Under the pieces are notes generated by a model. That model made no database searches and was not told where the DNA came from. It saw only the letters and a list, made by a program, of their open reading frames with translations. A stretch of DNA of 43,975 nt, from the NCBI RefSeq assembly GCF_000619945.1, contig NZ_JHVC01000025.1, positions 1 to 43,975 on the forward strand. The letters run 5' to 3'. This document shows, one piece after another, positions 8,727 through 18,245 of the stretch (position 1 is its first letter; each line of letters opens with the position of its first letter). The position numbers and the translations under genes were made by a program. This stretch comes from Clostridium lundense DSM 17049. Its GTDB lineage: Bacteria; Bacillota; Clostridia; Clostridiales; Clostridiaceae.

Positions 8727-10896
8727 AATCTATATTGGGCTTCCAACGTAACTTATCAATCTCATGATCTGCTGAACGGGCAACTGCTACTCCATAAATC
8801 GCTACTGTTACTATTACGATAAACGCAAAGGTAAATGCAATAGGATAAAGCGATGCTTGATTTTCAATGTAAATATCAACAAATGAAGCCATAGCCTTTA
8901 TTCCAACAGTTCCACTGACGAATGCAAGAGACATAGGTAACAAAAATGTCCACAACACTTGTTTATACATAGATTTCTTCATTTGATTACGTTTTGCACC
9001 TAAGATTGAAAGTGTTAAATAGCGTTGTCCAGTCTGTTTCATCTGTGTCAAAAATTGTAAAGATAATACCGTACAAGCAATAATCAAAAATAAAAATCCC
9101 ATATATAAAATTGTATAACTTGCAGTAACAACACCAAAGAGTTGGCGTCCAAAGTTTTGTAAATAACTTTCAAACCTAAATCCTGAAAATTTTAATAAAT
9201 CTCTAGCCTCCATCATTGGTTTCAGTAAACCTTTCTGTTCTTGCATCTTTTGTGGGATTCGAAAATTCCAATATGACACATAGGTTTCTGTATTTATTAA
9301 CTGTTCAAACATATGATCAGGAACTATAAATGCTGAAAAAATTTCTGCTAAACGGTCTGCTACTAATCCCCTCATGGGAACTGATGGACGTATAAATACT
9401 TCCTTATTATTAATACTCATCAAACTTTGCCCTTCTTTTGCAGCCTTTTCAAAAATGTTATCTAGTACAGGTAGTTTGTCTAAATTATCCATAGGCATAA
9501 AGTCTGGATTAAAGTATAAGACAATTTCATCTGAATGTAGGTTCAAGGGATTTTCTCCTATAGCTTCTAAAATTCCATTATAAGATGATTCAGGAATGAG
9601 ATAAGGTGTTCTTGTACCTGTCTCTAGGATGCCAAACAGATTAACTGCTTCAGGATTTCCTTCACCAATATCATAACACTGAATTTCTCCAGATAAAACT
9701 TGTTCTTTATAATCAGCTGGCAGAGCCATAATAATTTGCTCTCTTAATTTGGACCAATCAACTAATGACAACACCATCCCATCTTCTCTATGAACACCTT
9801 GATGTTTCATTTTTCCAAGCTTCAATAGATTTAAATCCTCTACATATGGTGCAATTTTTTTTGAAGTAAGATAATCCTTAACTTTTGGATTATCTCCATT
9901 AACAGTAAAATCATATAACGAGGAATTTTTTCTATTATATAACCTACTTCCTGAGTTCAAAATAGTTGAGGCACCATTTGCTATCAAAATAATAGATAAT
10001 GTGATTAAAATAGATGTTACCGCAACAGAGGTAGATCTATTAGCTATGTTCTCTTGAAACTGCCTTAATGTAAATGTGTGCAACCTTTTAGTAGATTTAC
10101 GCTGAGACAATCCTGCTAATAAACTTAGTAATTTTCCAAATCCATTCATAAAAAATATAGTTCCTAAACTTCCCAGAGCTATTGCTACAAACGGAACAAT
10201 TCCTGCAAAGTCCATAAAATGATATAAAACAATCCAATAGGCAATACCTAGTAATATAGAACCTATTAAAATATTAAGTGTATTGCCTTTTAACTGCCCC
10301 ATATCTTGTTTTTTATCCATTTGCTCATAAAGTAATTGATATAAGTCCTGATTAAATAATCCTCCACCAAGAATAATTAATGCTATAAACTGAATGAATA
10401 AAAAACCGATTATTGTAAAAAAAATCGCATCTACCGACAAGGTTAGTTGATGACCCACAATTCCCTGCCCAACCAATTTAGAAACTGTTAAGCTAATTAT
10501 TTCTGCTAAAAATCCTCCTATTAAAATGCCTCCAATAAGTGCTAAAATAGAAGTAATTAATGCCTCTGCTAAAAGTTGAAAAACAAGACGTTCTTTGCGC
10601 ATTCCTAACATAAGATAAAGTCCAAACTCTTTGCTTCTCCGATTTAATTGGTACCTATTAGCAAATAAAATTAAGAAAAATAATAAAAATAATGCAAATA
10701 TATAAACAACTGGCATCCTAGCTAAAAATTTATCGATTGCATCACTTTCAAACTCCTTTAAAAATAAAATAACATCCTGTCTTCCAAGGGAGAGAATTAT
10801 ATAAAACGAAGCCACTGCTGCTACAAGTGTTGCAAAGTAAATTAAATTCTCCTTACGACTTCGATTAGCATTACGATAAATCAGCCTATAGAACAT
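8725..10896 (-). CDS. ABC transporter permease, BceB-like (FtsX domains)
   Basis: A 723-aa membrane protein of the BceB/VraG type. It has an N-terminal helix at about 15-35, clusters of helices between 50 and 310, one very large extracytoplasmic domain (about 315-520), and a C-terminal FtsX domain with three helices (about 580-715). This ten-helix plan with a big peptide-binding loop is diagnostic of bacitracin/lantibiotic-type detoxification exporters. The start at 10896 follows GGGGGAGG with 8-nt spacing; an upstream ATG at 10914 precedes that site. It overlaps the ATPase gene by 11 nt and works with it. In known systems the complex also signals to the kinase. Confidence 0.92.
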   Translation of the reverse strand: MFYRLIYRNANRSRKENLIYFATLVAAVASFYIILSLGRQDVILFLKEFESDAIDKFLARMPVVYIFALFLLFFLILFANRYQLNRRSKEFGLYLMLGMRKERLVFQLLAEALITSILALIGGILIGGFLAEIISLTVSKLVGQGIVGHQLTLSVDAIFFTIIGFLFIQFIALIILGGGLFNQDLYQLLYEQMDKKQDMGQLKGNTLNILIGSILLGIAYWIVLYHFMDFAGIVPFVAIALGSLGTIFFMNGFGKLLSLLAGLSQRKSTKRLHTFTLRQFQENIANRSTSVAVTSILITLSIILIANGASTILNSGSRLYNRKNSSLYDFTVNGDNPKVKDYLTSKKIAPYVEDLNLLKLGKMKHQGVHREDGMVLSLVDWSKLREQIIMALPADYKEQVLSGEIQCYDIGEGNPEAVNLFGILETGTRTPYLIPESSYNGILEAIGENPLNLHSDEIVLYFNPDFMPMDNLDKLPVLDNIFEKAAKEGQSLMSINNKEVFIRPSVPMRGLVADRLAEIFSAFIVPDHMFEQLINTETYVSYWNFRIPQKMQEQKGLLKPMMEARDLLKFSGFRFESYLQNFGRQLFGVVTASYTILYMGFLFLIIACTVLSLQFLTQMKQTGQRYLTLSILGAKRNQMKKSMYKQVLWTFLLPMSLAFVSGTVGIKAMASFVDIYIENQASLYPIAFTFAFIVIVTVAIYGVAVARSADHEIDKLRWKPNID

Positions 10897-11665
10897 TTGC
10901 GTTTCCTCCCCCAAACTGAGATAATAACTTTAAAATTCTTTCATAAAACTCCTGGCGAGACTCATCTTGTTTGCAGCGCAGTTCATGAAATATCACACCA
11001 TCTTGAATAAAAAGGATTCTTGAGCAAAAGCTTGCTGCATTAGGGTCATGGGTAACCATCAATATAGTTCTTTCGCTACTTCTGTTAATACCTTCCAACT
11101 TATTCATTAAAATCCTTGCAGAGCGTGTATCCAATGCTCCTGTAGGTTCATCCGCAAGAACAATATCTGGATCAGAAATCAAACTGCGTGCAGCAGCTAC
11201 CCTTTGCTTCTGTCCTCCAGACATCTGAGATGGGAATTTATTTAGAATATCTGTAATTTCTAAGAAACTTGCTAACTCATCTAATTTAACTTGTGCTTTT
11301 GCAAAATCTACTCCATGAATAGATAATGGTAATAATATATTTTCTTGTCCAGTTAAGTTGTCCAGTAATTCAAAGTCTTGAAACAAATATCCAATTCGAC
11401 TACCACGATATTCAGCTAAATCTTTACTACCAAAAGCACTTATGTTTTTACCATTTAAAAGTATACGCCCAGATGTTGGTTTTATTATTGTTGCAATACA
11501 GTTTAATAATGTAGTTTTTCCAGATCCACTTGGCCCCATTATTCCTAAGAATTCTCCTGGAAAAACATCAAAACTAATCCCTTGTATAGCTTTTGTTATG
11601 TTATTATTCTTTCCATAGTTTTTTTGTAAGCCTTGGACTTCTAATAATTTCCTTTGACTAATCAC
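10886..11665 (-). CDS. ABC transporter ATPase, BceA-like
   Basis: A 259-aa ATPase. It has Walker A GPSGSGKT (44-51), a Q-loop (YLFQDFELL), the signature MSGGQKQR, Walker B with D-loop (VLADEPTGALD) and the switch His (MVTHDP). This is the MacB/LolD-like subgroup used with FtsX-type permeases. The start is a GTG preceded by AAGGAGAG. It is first in the cluster that continues into the permease and then the two-component genes, so ATP hydrolysis here should drive the adjacent BceB-like permease. Confidence 0.94.
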   Translation of the reverse strand: MISQRKLLEVQGLQKNYGKNNNITKAIQGISFDVFPGEFLGIMGPSGSGKTTLLNCIATIIKPTSGRILLNGKNISAFGSKDLAEYRGSRIGYLFQDFELLDNLTGQENILLPLSIHGVDFAKAQVKLDELASFLEITDILNKFPSQMSGGQKQRVAAARSLISDPDIVLADEPTGALDTRSARILMNKLEGINRSSERTILMVTHDPNAASFCSRILFIQDGVIFHELRCKQDESRQEFYERILKLLSQFGGGNANVL

Positions 11666-12038
11666 AATATAACTCTCCTTTTACAGTTTTGCTGAAAAAT
11701 CCCAGAATTGATCATTGATTTATTTAAATTATATCAAATGTAGAAATCTAAAAACACTTACAATTGATGTAAGGTAAGCAGATAGAAAAAGAAATAATGC
11801 CATTGCTGAAAAGAGCTGATAACCAAGAATTTTCATTCAAGGTTATCGGCTCTACCACATCTTTAAGAATAAAGCCTGTATGGGCTAATAATGTAATAAT
11901 TATTATCATCCCCATGTTCATTATGGTTATTAACATGTATATAATACTAAACAAATATTAACGCACATTATTCGACATTATATCATATATTATCATTATA
12001 GAGAGTTTTCTCTAACTTCTGGTAAGGAGTGATAAATA
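11666..12038. other. Intergenic region between divergent ABC and C39 peptidase genes
   Basis: No convincing gene. It holds a strong hairpin at 11813-11852, with GAGCTGATAACC pairing to GGTTATCGGCTC (one G-U), followed on the minus strand by TTTTC. That resembles a weak terminator or a structured leader for leftward transcription. Promoters for the leftward ABC operon and the rightward peptidase must lie here, but I cannot place them confidently. An AGAGAGTTTTCTCT palindrome sits shortly before the peptidase ribosome binding site. Confidence 0.5.
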
Positions 12039-12632
12039 ATGCTAGCTAAAATTGAGAACATTGACAATTCCGAAACTCATATTAATTCCTGCAATCATCT
12101 TATTCCTGTACCACTATGTTATCAGGAAACCGTATACACTTGCGGCGTAGCTTGTGTACAATCAATACTTGCAAGTTACGGCATCGTATACCGACAGGAT
12201 ATACTGATAGAGCTATTACAGCAAAAGCCAATATTTGGTACTGATTATCATAATATCATTAACTTTATGCAAAAGCTTGGCTTTCAAGCCTCTTTTAATA
12301 TAGATATGAACATTAATATTGTTAAATCTTATATTGACAACATGATTACACCTATTCTTACAATTCAGGCTTGGAAAGATGACAATATTGACTATAATTT
12401 TGACTGGAAAGATAATCATTATGTAATCGCTTGTGGTTATGATGATGACAGGATTATATTTATGGATCCTTTCACACTGGGCAACTACACCTATATTACC
12501 AACACCGAGCTTATGAAACGCTGGCATTCAGTTGATCAATTTGGCAATCATAGTTGCTTCAGTGGTTTAATTTTTAAAAATGAAAATCTGCCGATAATAT
12601 ACAAACCCCATATCATAAAGCGTCAAGATTAA
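12039..12632 (+). CDS. Stand-alone C39-like cysteine peptidase
   Basis: A 197-aa papain-fold protein resembling the peptidase domain of bacteriocin-processing ABC exporters. The oxyanion Gln29 and catalytic Cys35 sit in QETVYTCGVAC, catalytic His127 in DNHYVIACGYDDD, and Asp143 in FMDP, at the spacing expected for C39. It has no membrane helices and no ABC domains, so it is a free-standing enzyme. It has no signal peptide and so should be cytoplasmic. It has a good AAGGAG site. Its neighbours on both sides are peptide-type ABC transporters, suggesting a role in processing or degrading a peptide they handle. No double-glycine precursor peptide gene was found nearby. Confidence 0.8.
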   Translation: MLAKIENIDNSETHINSCNHLIPVPLCYQETVYTCGVACVQSILASYGIVYRQDILIELLQQKPIFGTDYHNIINFMQKLGFQASFNIDMNINIVKSYIDNMITPILTIQAWKDDNIDYNFDWKDNHYVIACGYDDDRIIFMDPFTLGNYTYITNTELMKRWHSVDQFGNHSCFSGLIFKNENLPIIYKPHIIKRQD

Positions 12633-12978
12633 TTATCTGGTTTAAATTAACATCATATTTAAAATCATCAAAATAGTCCACTTATTAGAAAGTTGTTATT
12701 GCATATTAATTCATTATAAACCTGCTTTAGTAAAAAGCCTTGTTCAATTTGATACAAGGCTTTCTTATTATCTAATTTGGAAATCTACTTATGTATTTCT
12801 CGTTTTTTATAATGCCAAGAATAGTAGAAGTTGCCCAAGTAGATCTGCCATATTTTGTTATGTATCCAATATTCTACAATTACTACTGTTACTACTGTGC
12901 GGCAGAGCTAAGTACTATTTACAAATTTTAATACCGCACAAAAATTAACTTTTGCTTTAATAGATTTATACTAACTTT
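12633..12978. other. Convergent intergenic region
   Basis: Apart from the bidirectional terminator at 12734-12770, this stretch contains only AT-rich sequence with no credible reading frame or RNA gene. Confidence 0.5.
12734..12770. terminator. Bidirectional terminator
   Basis: AAAGCCTTGT (12734-12743) pairs perfectly with ACAAGGCTTT (12754-12763) around a 10-nt loop. The T-rich flank is CTTATTATCT rightward and TTTTT leftward, so it can serve both the peptidase gene and the convergent ABC operon. Confidence 0.85.
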
Positions 12979-13713
12979 TTAAGGTTTTTCAGAAAGCTTC
13001 TTAAATGAAGCCACATATAAGACCATTCCTACTAGAGTAAATATAAGCCTACTTATTATAAAATCTAAAGACAAACTAAAAACAGGTTCACCGAAACTAT
13101 CAACGGATAGAACTGTAGGCATATAAGTCACATACCCTTTGGCGAAAATATCAATAAAAGGTGTGCTACTAAAACTTATAAGTGACAAAATCAAAACAAT
13201 TGGAATCCAAACATAAAGCAAAATTTGGCTTTTGCTGCCTAAAAACATACTTGTTCCAAAAACAAACACAAAAGTGGGAAGTAATATTATTAAGATTGGT
13301 AATAAAAAGCTTTGAAAATTTATAAAACTAAAAGTTGTCTTGTAAAACGCCAAACTTATCAAAATACAACATACCGCAATAATTAAGTAAGAAATAAACA
13401 GAGCTAAACTTTTTGTAGCCAAATACTTTTTCTGTGGTAAAGATGTACATGAAGTAATTTCTCTTACTCTTTCTTCGTTTCTAGAAAAAAGACCTGTGCA
13501 AGTAAGCATAAGAATTAATAACATAATCGTATTTATATCACACAAAAACTTGCAATAACTCCATTTTGAAAAAGGTGATGTACCAGAAACACCTTGTATT
13601 ATTTTTGTATAGAGGTCAATCATTGAGAAAAAGAGTGCAATTATGAAAGTTATCACAAATATTTTTGAAAAAATTATTCTTTTCAGTTCGTATTTAAGAA
13701 TTTTTATATCCAT
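12979..13713 (-). CDS. ABC-2 type transporter permease subunit
   Basis: A 244-aa protein with six membrane helices (about 17-33, 60-78, 105-128, 135-155, 160-180 and 210-235). This matches ABC-2-type permeases. It is the last gene of a three-gene operon with an ATPase and a permease/M1-peptidase fusion, starting 6 nt after the fusion gene, with AGGAGG just upstream. It probably pairs with the membrane half of the fusion protein to form the translocation pore. The substrate is unknown. Confidence 0.85.
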   Translation of the reverse strand: MDIKILKYELKRIIFSKIFVITFIIALFFSMIDLYTKIIQGVSGTSPFSKWSYCKFLCDINTIMLLILMLTCTGLFSRNEERVREITSCTSLPQKKYLATKSLALFISYLIIAVCCILISLAFYKTTFSFINFQSFLLPILIILLPTFVFVFGTSMFLGSKSQILLYVWIPIVLILSLISFSSTPFIDIFAKGYVTYMPTVLSVDSFGEPVFSLSLDFIISRLIFTLVGMVLYVASFKKLSEKP

Positions 13714-13719
13714 TGACGA

Positions 13720-15954
13720 CTACCTCCTTTTAGCACCAGTAATATTTAAAAACTCAGAAAAAGATAGTTTTTTATCTTTTTTACCATAGTATTCCTTGTA
13801 AATGACTTTCATGGAATTGAAATAATTGTCTTCACCAATGTTATTATAAACATTGTAAACTTCAAGTGGTGCCAAAGCATAAATTTTATTAGCATGTAAA
13901 AATAATGAGACGTAATACTTTGGAAGCATTGATAATTTGTTCATGTATTCAGGATTTCTTTGATAAAAGTTTCGATTTAATTCATTTGCTCCTTCTTTCC
14001 ATTTTTTCAGCAATAAATTTTCTGCATAATCTTTTCCAAATTTGTTTTTCAAGAATAAATAAGTGCTAAAATCCGCAAAAGCGTCAGTTGACCATTCATC
14101 ATGATTTTTATCTATTTGATTAGGGCTTTTTTCGTTAGATACATCTACTCCACCGCCCCACCATTGATGGGCAATTTCATGGGTCAGCAAAGCAAAAGTG
14201 TCAGAAGAAGAGGCTTGGGATGAATCTACATTGGATTTTTTCTTTAAACAATCTTCGGAAATACAAGAAATATTTCCTGCTTGAATTCCAACTCCACCAT
14301 GTACTCCTGATGTTACAACTACTTTAAGACTATCCCTGCCTAGGGGCCCAAATTTTTCCGAAAAGAACGAGAATATATCTAAAGTGTCACTTCCCCTAGA
14401 TTCAAATTCTTTTCTCGCAGATAATGGATAGAAAAACTCCACATTTGTGCCCCTTACATTTCTTTCAAATATTCCATATGGTCCGGCTTTCAAAGATAAA
14501 TCATTTAGTTTATTACAAGAAAAACTCCAAGTAGTAAAACCATCCTTCTCAGAAATTTTGCGATTTTTATCTCCCTCCGTTATGACTGTAAACTTTGAGT
14601 CTATTTTTATTTTTCCTTCAATAATCCTATCATTTTGTTCAACACAAAGAACTGGAGCAATGTCAATGGCGTGCCCTAGACTTACATAATTTTTGCTAAT
14701 TCCTTCGGAAAAATCTTTATTTAAACTTATGGCTTTCGGTGTACCTGAATACCTTATACTTAGTTTAGCTTTAGTATTTTTGGGAATGCTTGTTTGAAAA
14801 ACATTTCCACGTTTTGCGTTATTCAAAATCTTGGACAAAACCTGCGTGTAGTTTATGTCTACATTGTCTAACTTGATTTCATTAATGTGGTAACCCTCTG
14901 CTAATTCAAAATATATGTTTTGAGGCTTGTCAGTGCCGTTTTGCAGTTCCTCAAAATAAGCTCCACTAGCACAATTTTTGTTTTTTTCTATCTTAAGATC
15001 TACAAGTATATTTGAAGTTCCTATGACATTGGTGTTTACAGGCGTTTCTTTTTTACCACTAATCAACGTTGACACAACATCCATAAGGGAAATTGATTTA
15101 AAAATTGGTTCATTTTGAAAAATAAAAAATGCTCCAAAAAGAGAAACCAAAAAGCAAATTGGCAGCATCTTATATTTTCTACAGTTTTTAAAGATAGATT
15201 TAATTAATCCTTTTTCATAACATCTATGGCACAACATTCCGAATAAAAATATGGACATAGCTACCGATAATCCAAACAATCTATTCCAGAGCATTCCCAA
15301 AAGGATATTCCCACTTCCGAAATTTTCAGAAAATCCACTAGCACCTGTCTGAACCCACATATATTGATAATTAATATTTCCTGTTAAAAAACTAAAAAGC
15401 ACTGCTAAAAGCATAATAATACAGGTTATATTAACGTTCCTAAATATAAGATAAAATCCTGCAGTCATAAGAATTGTTAGCACAATGGAACTAAAAATTA
15501 TTATGGAATAACTGAGCAAGAAATAACTAAAATTGCTTAAACTCCCCATGTTAAATATATAGTGAGGAATCATAATTATCATTGAACCCGCTGTTGAAAT
15601 AAAACCCGCACAGATTAAGCCTGTAATTTTAGTTAAATTTATCTTTATAGAACTTGATATTGGTTCAATTATATAATCCACTCTAAACCTAAGTATTTTG
15701 TCAAACTCAAAAACTGTTAGTACAGTAAAAGCAAGAGTTGAAACTACTGCCCCTGCCTTTGCTGGAAAAAGTATGGTTTGAGATAAAAGAGTAGAGCTAT
15801 TTATTCCAAGTAGCAACTTGCTAATACTTTCGGTAATGTAAGGAGAGAGTAATGCAGCAATCAAAGGAAAAACTGACGTAAGCAAGATTATTATTTGAGT
15901 AAATCTGGACTTTAAAATCCGCTTTGTTTCATAGGCAAAAAATGCATTCCTCAT
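13720..15954 (-). CDS. ABC permease fused to a divergent M1-type metallopeptidase domain
   Basis: A 744-aa fusion. Residues 1-240 hold about six membrane helices of ABC-2 type and another helix lies near 262-280. The extracytoplasmic C-terminal part resembles M1 aminopeptidases. The zinc motif HEIAH is at 592-596, followed by QWWGGG. The third-ligand region reads WSTDAFADF, so Asp624 takes the place of the usual Glu in NEGFA, and the spacing from HEXXH is about nine residues longer than usual. The GAMEN substrate-binding motif is replaced by GVGIQAGN. Zinc binding is plausible, but ordinary aminopeptidase activity is doubtful. The ATG abuts the stop of the ATPase gene. It may clip peptides at the membrane surface; this is inference. 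Confidence 0.88.
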   Translation of the reverse strand: MRNAFFAYETKRILKSRFTQIIILLTSVFPLIAALLSPYITESISKLLLGINSSTLLSQTILFPAKAGAVVSTLAFTVLTVFEFDKILRFRVDYIIEPISSSIKINLTKITGLICAGFISTAGSMIIMIPHYIFNMGSLSNFSYFLLSYSIIIFSSIVLTILMTAGFYLIFRNVNITCIIMLLAVLFSFLTGNINYQYMWVQTGASGFSENFGSGNILLGMLWNRLFGLSVAMSIFLFGMLCHRCYEKGLIKSIFKNCRKYKMLPICFLVSLFGAFFIFQNEPIFKSISLMDVVSTLISGKKETPVNTNVIGTSNILVDLKIEKNKNCASGAYFEELQNGTDKPQNIYFELAEGYHINEIKLDNVDINYTQVLSKILNNAKRGNVFQTSIPKNTKAKLSIRYSGTPKAISLNKDFSEGISKNYVSLGHAIDIAPVLCVEQNDRIIEGKIKIDSKFTVITEGDKNRKISEKDGFTTWSFSCNKLNDLSLKAGPYGIFERNVRGTNVEFFYPLSARKEFESRGSDTLDIFSFFSEKFGPLGRDSLKVVVTSGVHGGVGIQAGNISCISEDCLKKKSNVDSSQASSSDTFALLTHEIAHQWWGGGVDVSNEKSPNQIDKNHDEWSTDAFADFSTYLFLKNKFGKDYAENLLLKKWKEGANELNRNFYQRNPEYMNKLSMLPKYYVSLFLHANKIYALAPLEVYNVYNNIGEDNYFNSMKVIYKEYYGKKDKKLSFSEFLNITGAKRR

Positions 15955-16833
15955 TTAATGAACACCCCCATTGTGTATGACATATGTGTACGCATCTTCG
16001 AGGGTAGGCTCTATCAGTGAAATAGAGCTTTCTATTTCTTTACCAATAACACGGCAAGAGATGCCATTACCTGTAAACAATTTGGATGTTATTATATACT
16101 TATCTCCAATTCTTTTTTCTAAAGACTCGTTATCTTTTTCCTCAATAAAACCAACATGTCCGTGTACAGCTTTTATTAAATCCGGCGAAGTTCCGTCAAA
16201 TAGAATCCTACCGGTATTAATGATTATAATTCTATTGCAAATTGCTTGTATATCATCGATGATGTGAGTGGAAAGTAATACTATTTTGTCCTTTGCAGTC
16301 TGTGAAAATATATTTCTAAATTTAATTCTTTCTTCTGGGTCAAGTCCAACGGTAGGTTCATCTAAAATGATAAGCTCGGGATTTCCAAGTAATACTTGTG
16401 CTATACCAACACGCTGTCTTTGACCGCCTGAAAGAGTTTTAATTTTGAAGTTTCTTTTTTCTTGTAAATTAGTCTGTTCAATAGCTTGTCTTATCATACC
16501 TTTCACATCTTTTTTAATTTCTTTTAATGCACACATGTAATCCAAAAACTCATAAACTGTTAATTCATCATATAAACCAAAGCTTTGGGGTAAATAACCT
16601 AACTGCTTTCTCAGTTCTTTTTCATGTTTTTGGATTGGTTTACCATCAACAATTATTTCCCCAGCTGTTGGTATTATCTTCGATACCAATAGTTTCATAA
16701 AGGTACTTTTTCCAGCACCGTTTGGACCCAAAAGTCCTATAAAATTTGGGCTGTTAACTTCTAAATTAATGCTATCTAGTGCCTTTTTTCCTGTTTTGTA
16801 TGTCATACTCACGTTTTTGATACTAATTTTCAT
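15955..16833 (-). CDS. ABC transporter ATPase (ABC-2 system with M1 fusion permease)
   Basis: A 292-aa ATPase of the drug/antibiotic-export type. It has Walker A GPNGAGKS (36-43), a Q-loop (GYLPQSFGLY), the signature LSGGQRQRVG, Walker B LIILDEPTVGLDP and the switch His (LSTHIIDD), plus a C-terminal extension of about 80 residues typical of CcmA/NatA-like subunits. It is first in a tight operon (permease fusion at 0 nt, second permease at 6 nt). The start follows AAAAAGGAG with somewhat long spacing. The 81-bp regulatory repeat lies immediately upstream, so the operon is probably induced by the response regulator encoded at 22561-23247. Confidence 0.93.
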   Translation of the reverse strand: MKISIKNVSMTYKTGKKALDSINLEVNSPNFIGLLGPNGAGKSTFMKLLVSKIIPTAGEIIVDGKPIQKHEKELRKQLGYLPQSFGLYDELTVYEFLDYMCALKEIKKDVKGMIRQAIEQTNLQEKRNFKIKTLSGGQRQRVGIAQVLLGNPELIILDEPTVGLDPEERIKFRNIFSQTAKDKIVLLSTHIIDDIQAICNRIIIINTGRILFDGTSPDLIKAVHGHVGFIEEKDNESLEKRIGDKYIITSKLFTGNGISCRVIGKEIESSISLIEPTLEDAYTYVIHNGGVH

Positions 16834-16855
16834 AAATATTGTTACACTCCTTTTT

Positions 16856-16936
16856 CATGGTTTACCTATATAATAAAGCCTTCAACTTACATTTCTGTGA
16901 CTTTACGGTGAGAGATTCGTCACTTTAGGAAAGGAA
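16856..16936 (-). promoter_or_regulatory. Regulatory repeat, copy A (upstream of the ABC/M1 operon)
   Basis: About 81 bp here match 21521-21601 with roughly seven differences. On the minus strand it contains TCACCGTAAAG followed directly by TCACAGAAATG, a direct repeat with 11-bp period as used by OmpR-family regulators. A TATTAT-like -10 lies about 20 bp further on and no good -35 is present, as expected for an activated promoter. The far end resembles the 3' end of a kinase gene (…CCTAAAGTGA), suggesting this copy came from a regulator-kinase-ABC locus. Confidence 0.65.
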
Positions 16937-17139
16937 AGAACAACAGCGGTTTTGATTGTTATTTCAAAACCGCCGCATAGCCACATTGTGACTGCAAAAC
17001 ATCATCTGCCACAACTGAGGTTTTTTATTACCGCAGGGTAGCATTCATTTGTAATTTATATTACTTGTGTAGAATGGATTCTGTATTTTGAAGGTTTTAC
17101 AGGGGTGACTGAATAGTTACGTCTATTGTTCAATTATCA
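16937..17139. other. Intergenic region with hairpin
   Basis: It contains a perfect 10-bp stem GCGGTTTTGA/TCAAAACCGC (16946-16955 with 16964-16973) that lacks a T-run. No gene seen. The sequence marks the left edge of the GC-richer block. Confidence 0.45.
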
Positions 17140-18123
17140 TCAAGAATAAATTTTGGCAACTGTTATCCCCCACAACAGTATAATCGCCACAAATATCCAT
17201 TTATATCTGAACATAATGGCTATATATTCACGGATAAAGGCGCTTGGCCAGTAATAAGCTGCTGTTCCACATCCAACACCGCTTGCCTTTATCTTCAGCT
17301 TTTTTGCATAGAGACTTGTTCGGAAAACATGATAATTATTCGTCACAAATATATAGCGGTGTTTCACACCATTCACATCCAGCATATCTCTGACATTTTT
17401 GAGATTTTCAAAGGTAGTCTTAGACTGTTCCTCAAGAATGATATCCTCTTCTGGGAATCCGGTTTTTACAAGATAATTTTTCATTGCTGCTGCTTCCGAT
17501 ATCTTCTCATCATCGCCCTTACCACCTGATACCACAATCTTCGGATGTTGACTGCATTTATGGTAAATATGGACGGCTTTGTCAACTCTGCCTTTCAGCA
17601 GCGGAGATACCCTTTCTCCGCCTATCAGACCACATCCATGGACGATAATATAAGCACAATTCAGTCTTTTCGGTAAGCAGGTATAAATCAACGAATAGAT
17701 CAACAGTGCAGAAAACGTAAAGGTAATATAAAACTCCAAAATCAACACCAGTGAGAATAACGTCCTCATCACCGAAGCATCCTGAAAAAAATACATTCCA
17801 GCAATGGTTAATATACTTCCCAGTATCATGGCTATTCCCGTCAATAAAGATAGAACATTCTGCAAACGCCGTCCCTCTTTTTTCATCATCTCCAAACCAT
17901 TCACAATGAGGAAGATGGTAGTAACAACAAAAATCAATGGTATCAGCAGCATCGTTAAAATCCCAAAAATCATTCCTCGGATTCCCGGTGCAGAGCCAAA
18001 TCCAAGAAGAAAAATGCCAATTGCCATCATCAGCAGCAGTGCATTCCAGAAACTTCTTGGTTCATATAGCATGCTGATAACAAAAATGAGCATTAAAATG
18101 CAACCAGGCATCATTAAAGACAT
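17140..18123 (-). CDS. DUF218/YdcF-like membrane protein
   Basis: A 327-aa protein with about five N-terminal membrane helices (to about residue 148), a DUF218 domain (about 155-295) and a C-terminal hydrophobic segment. The domain shows the expected IIVHGCGL, SPLLKGRVDKA, VVSGGKGDDE, SKTTFENLKN and VTNNYHVFRT motifs. DUF218 proteins include SanA/ElyC/YdcF, linked to cell-envelope homeostasis, often with a cell-surface active site of unknown chemistry. The gene is in the GC-richer block but is separated from the ABC operon by about 120 nt containing a TCCCAAT/ATTGGGA inverted repeat. The exact reaction is unknown. Confidence 0.87.
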   Translation of the reverse strand: MSLMMPGCILMLIFVISMLYEPRSFWNALLLMMAIGIFLLGFGSAPGIRGMIFGILTMLLIPLIFVVTTIFLIVNGLEMMKKEGRRLQNVLSLLTGIAMILGSILTIAGMYFFQDASVMRTLFSLVLILEFYITFTFSALLIYSLIYTCLPKRLNCAYIIVHGCGLIGGERVSPLLKGRVDKAVHIYHKCSQHPKIVVSGGKGDDEKISEAAAMKNYLVKTGFPEEDIILEEQSKTTFENLKNVRDMLDVNGVKHRYIFVTNNYHVFRTSLYAKKLKIKASGVGCGTAAYYWPSAFIREYIAIMFRYKWIFVAIILLWGITVAKIYS

Positions 18124-18153
18124 TCAGACCACCTCTTCTCAATATCATCTGCG

Positions 18154-18180
18154 TCCCAATCGTCCTTAAGACAATTGGGA
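18154..18180. repeat. Inverted repeat upstream of the DUF218 gene
   Basis: TCCCAAT (18154-18160) is complementary to ATTGGGA (18174-18180), with GTC/GAC also pairing inside. There is no T-run. It may be a hairpin in the leader of the DUF218 gene or an operator. Confidence 0.4.
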
Positions 18181-18245
18181 ATCACTTAAACTCAATCATA
18201 CAGATGTTTTTTGATTTTTTCTATTAAGTTAATATTAGTTTTGAA

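Noticed and set aside
11748..11954. 68-aa hydrophobic leftward frame
   Set aside because: It has a TTG start with no ribosome binding site and contains the strong hairpin at 11813-11852; no family resemblance.
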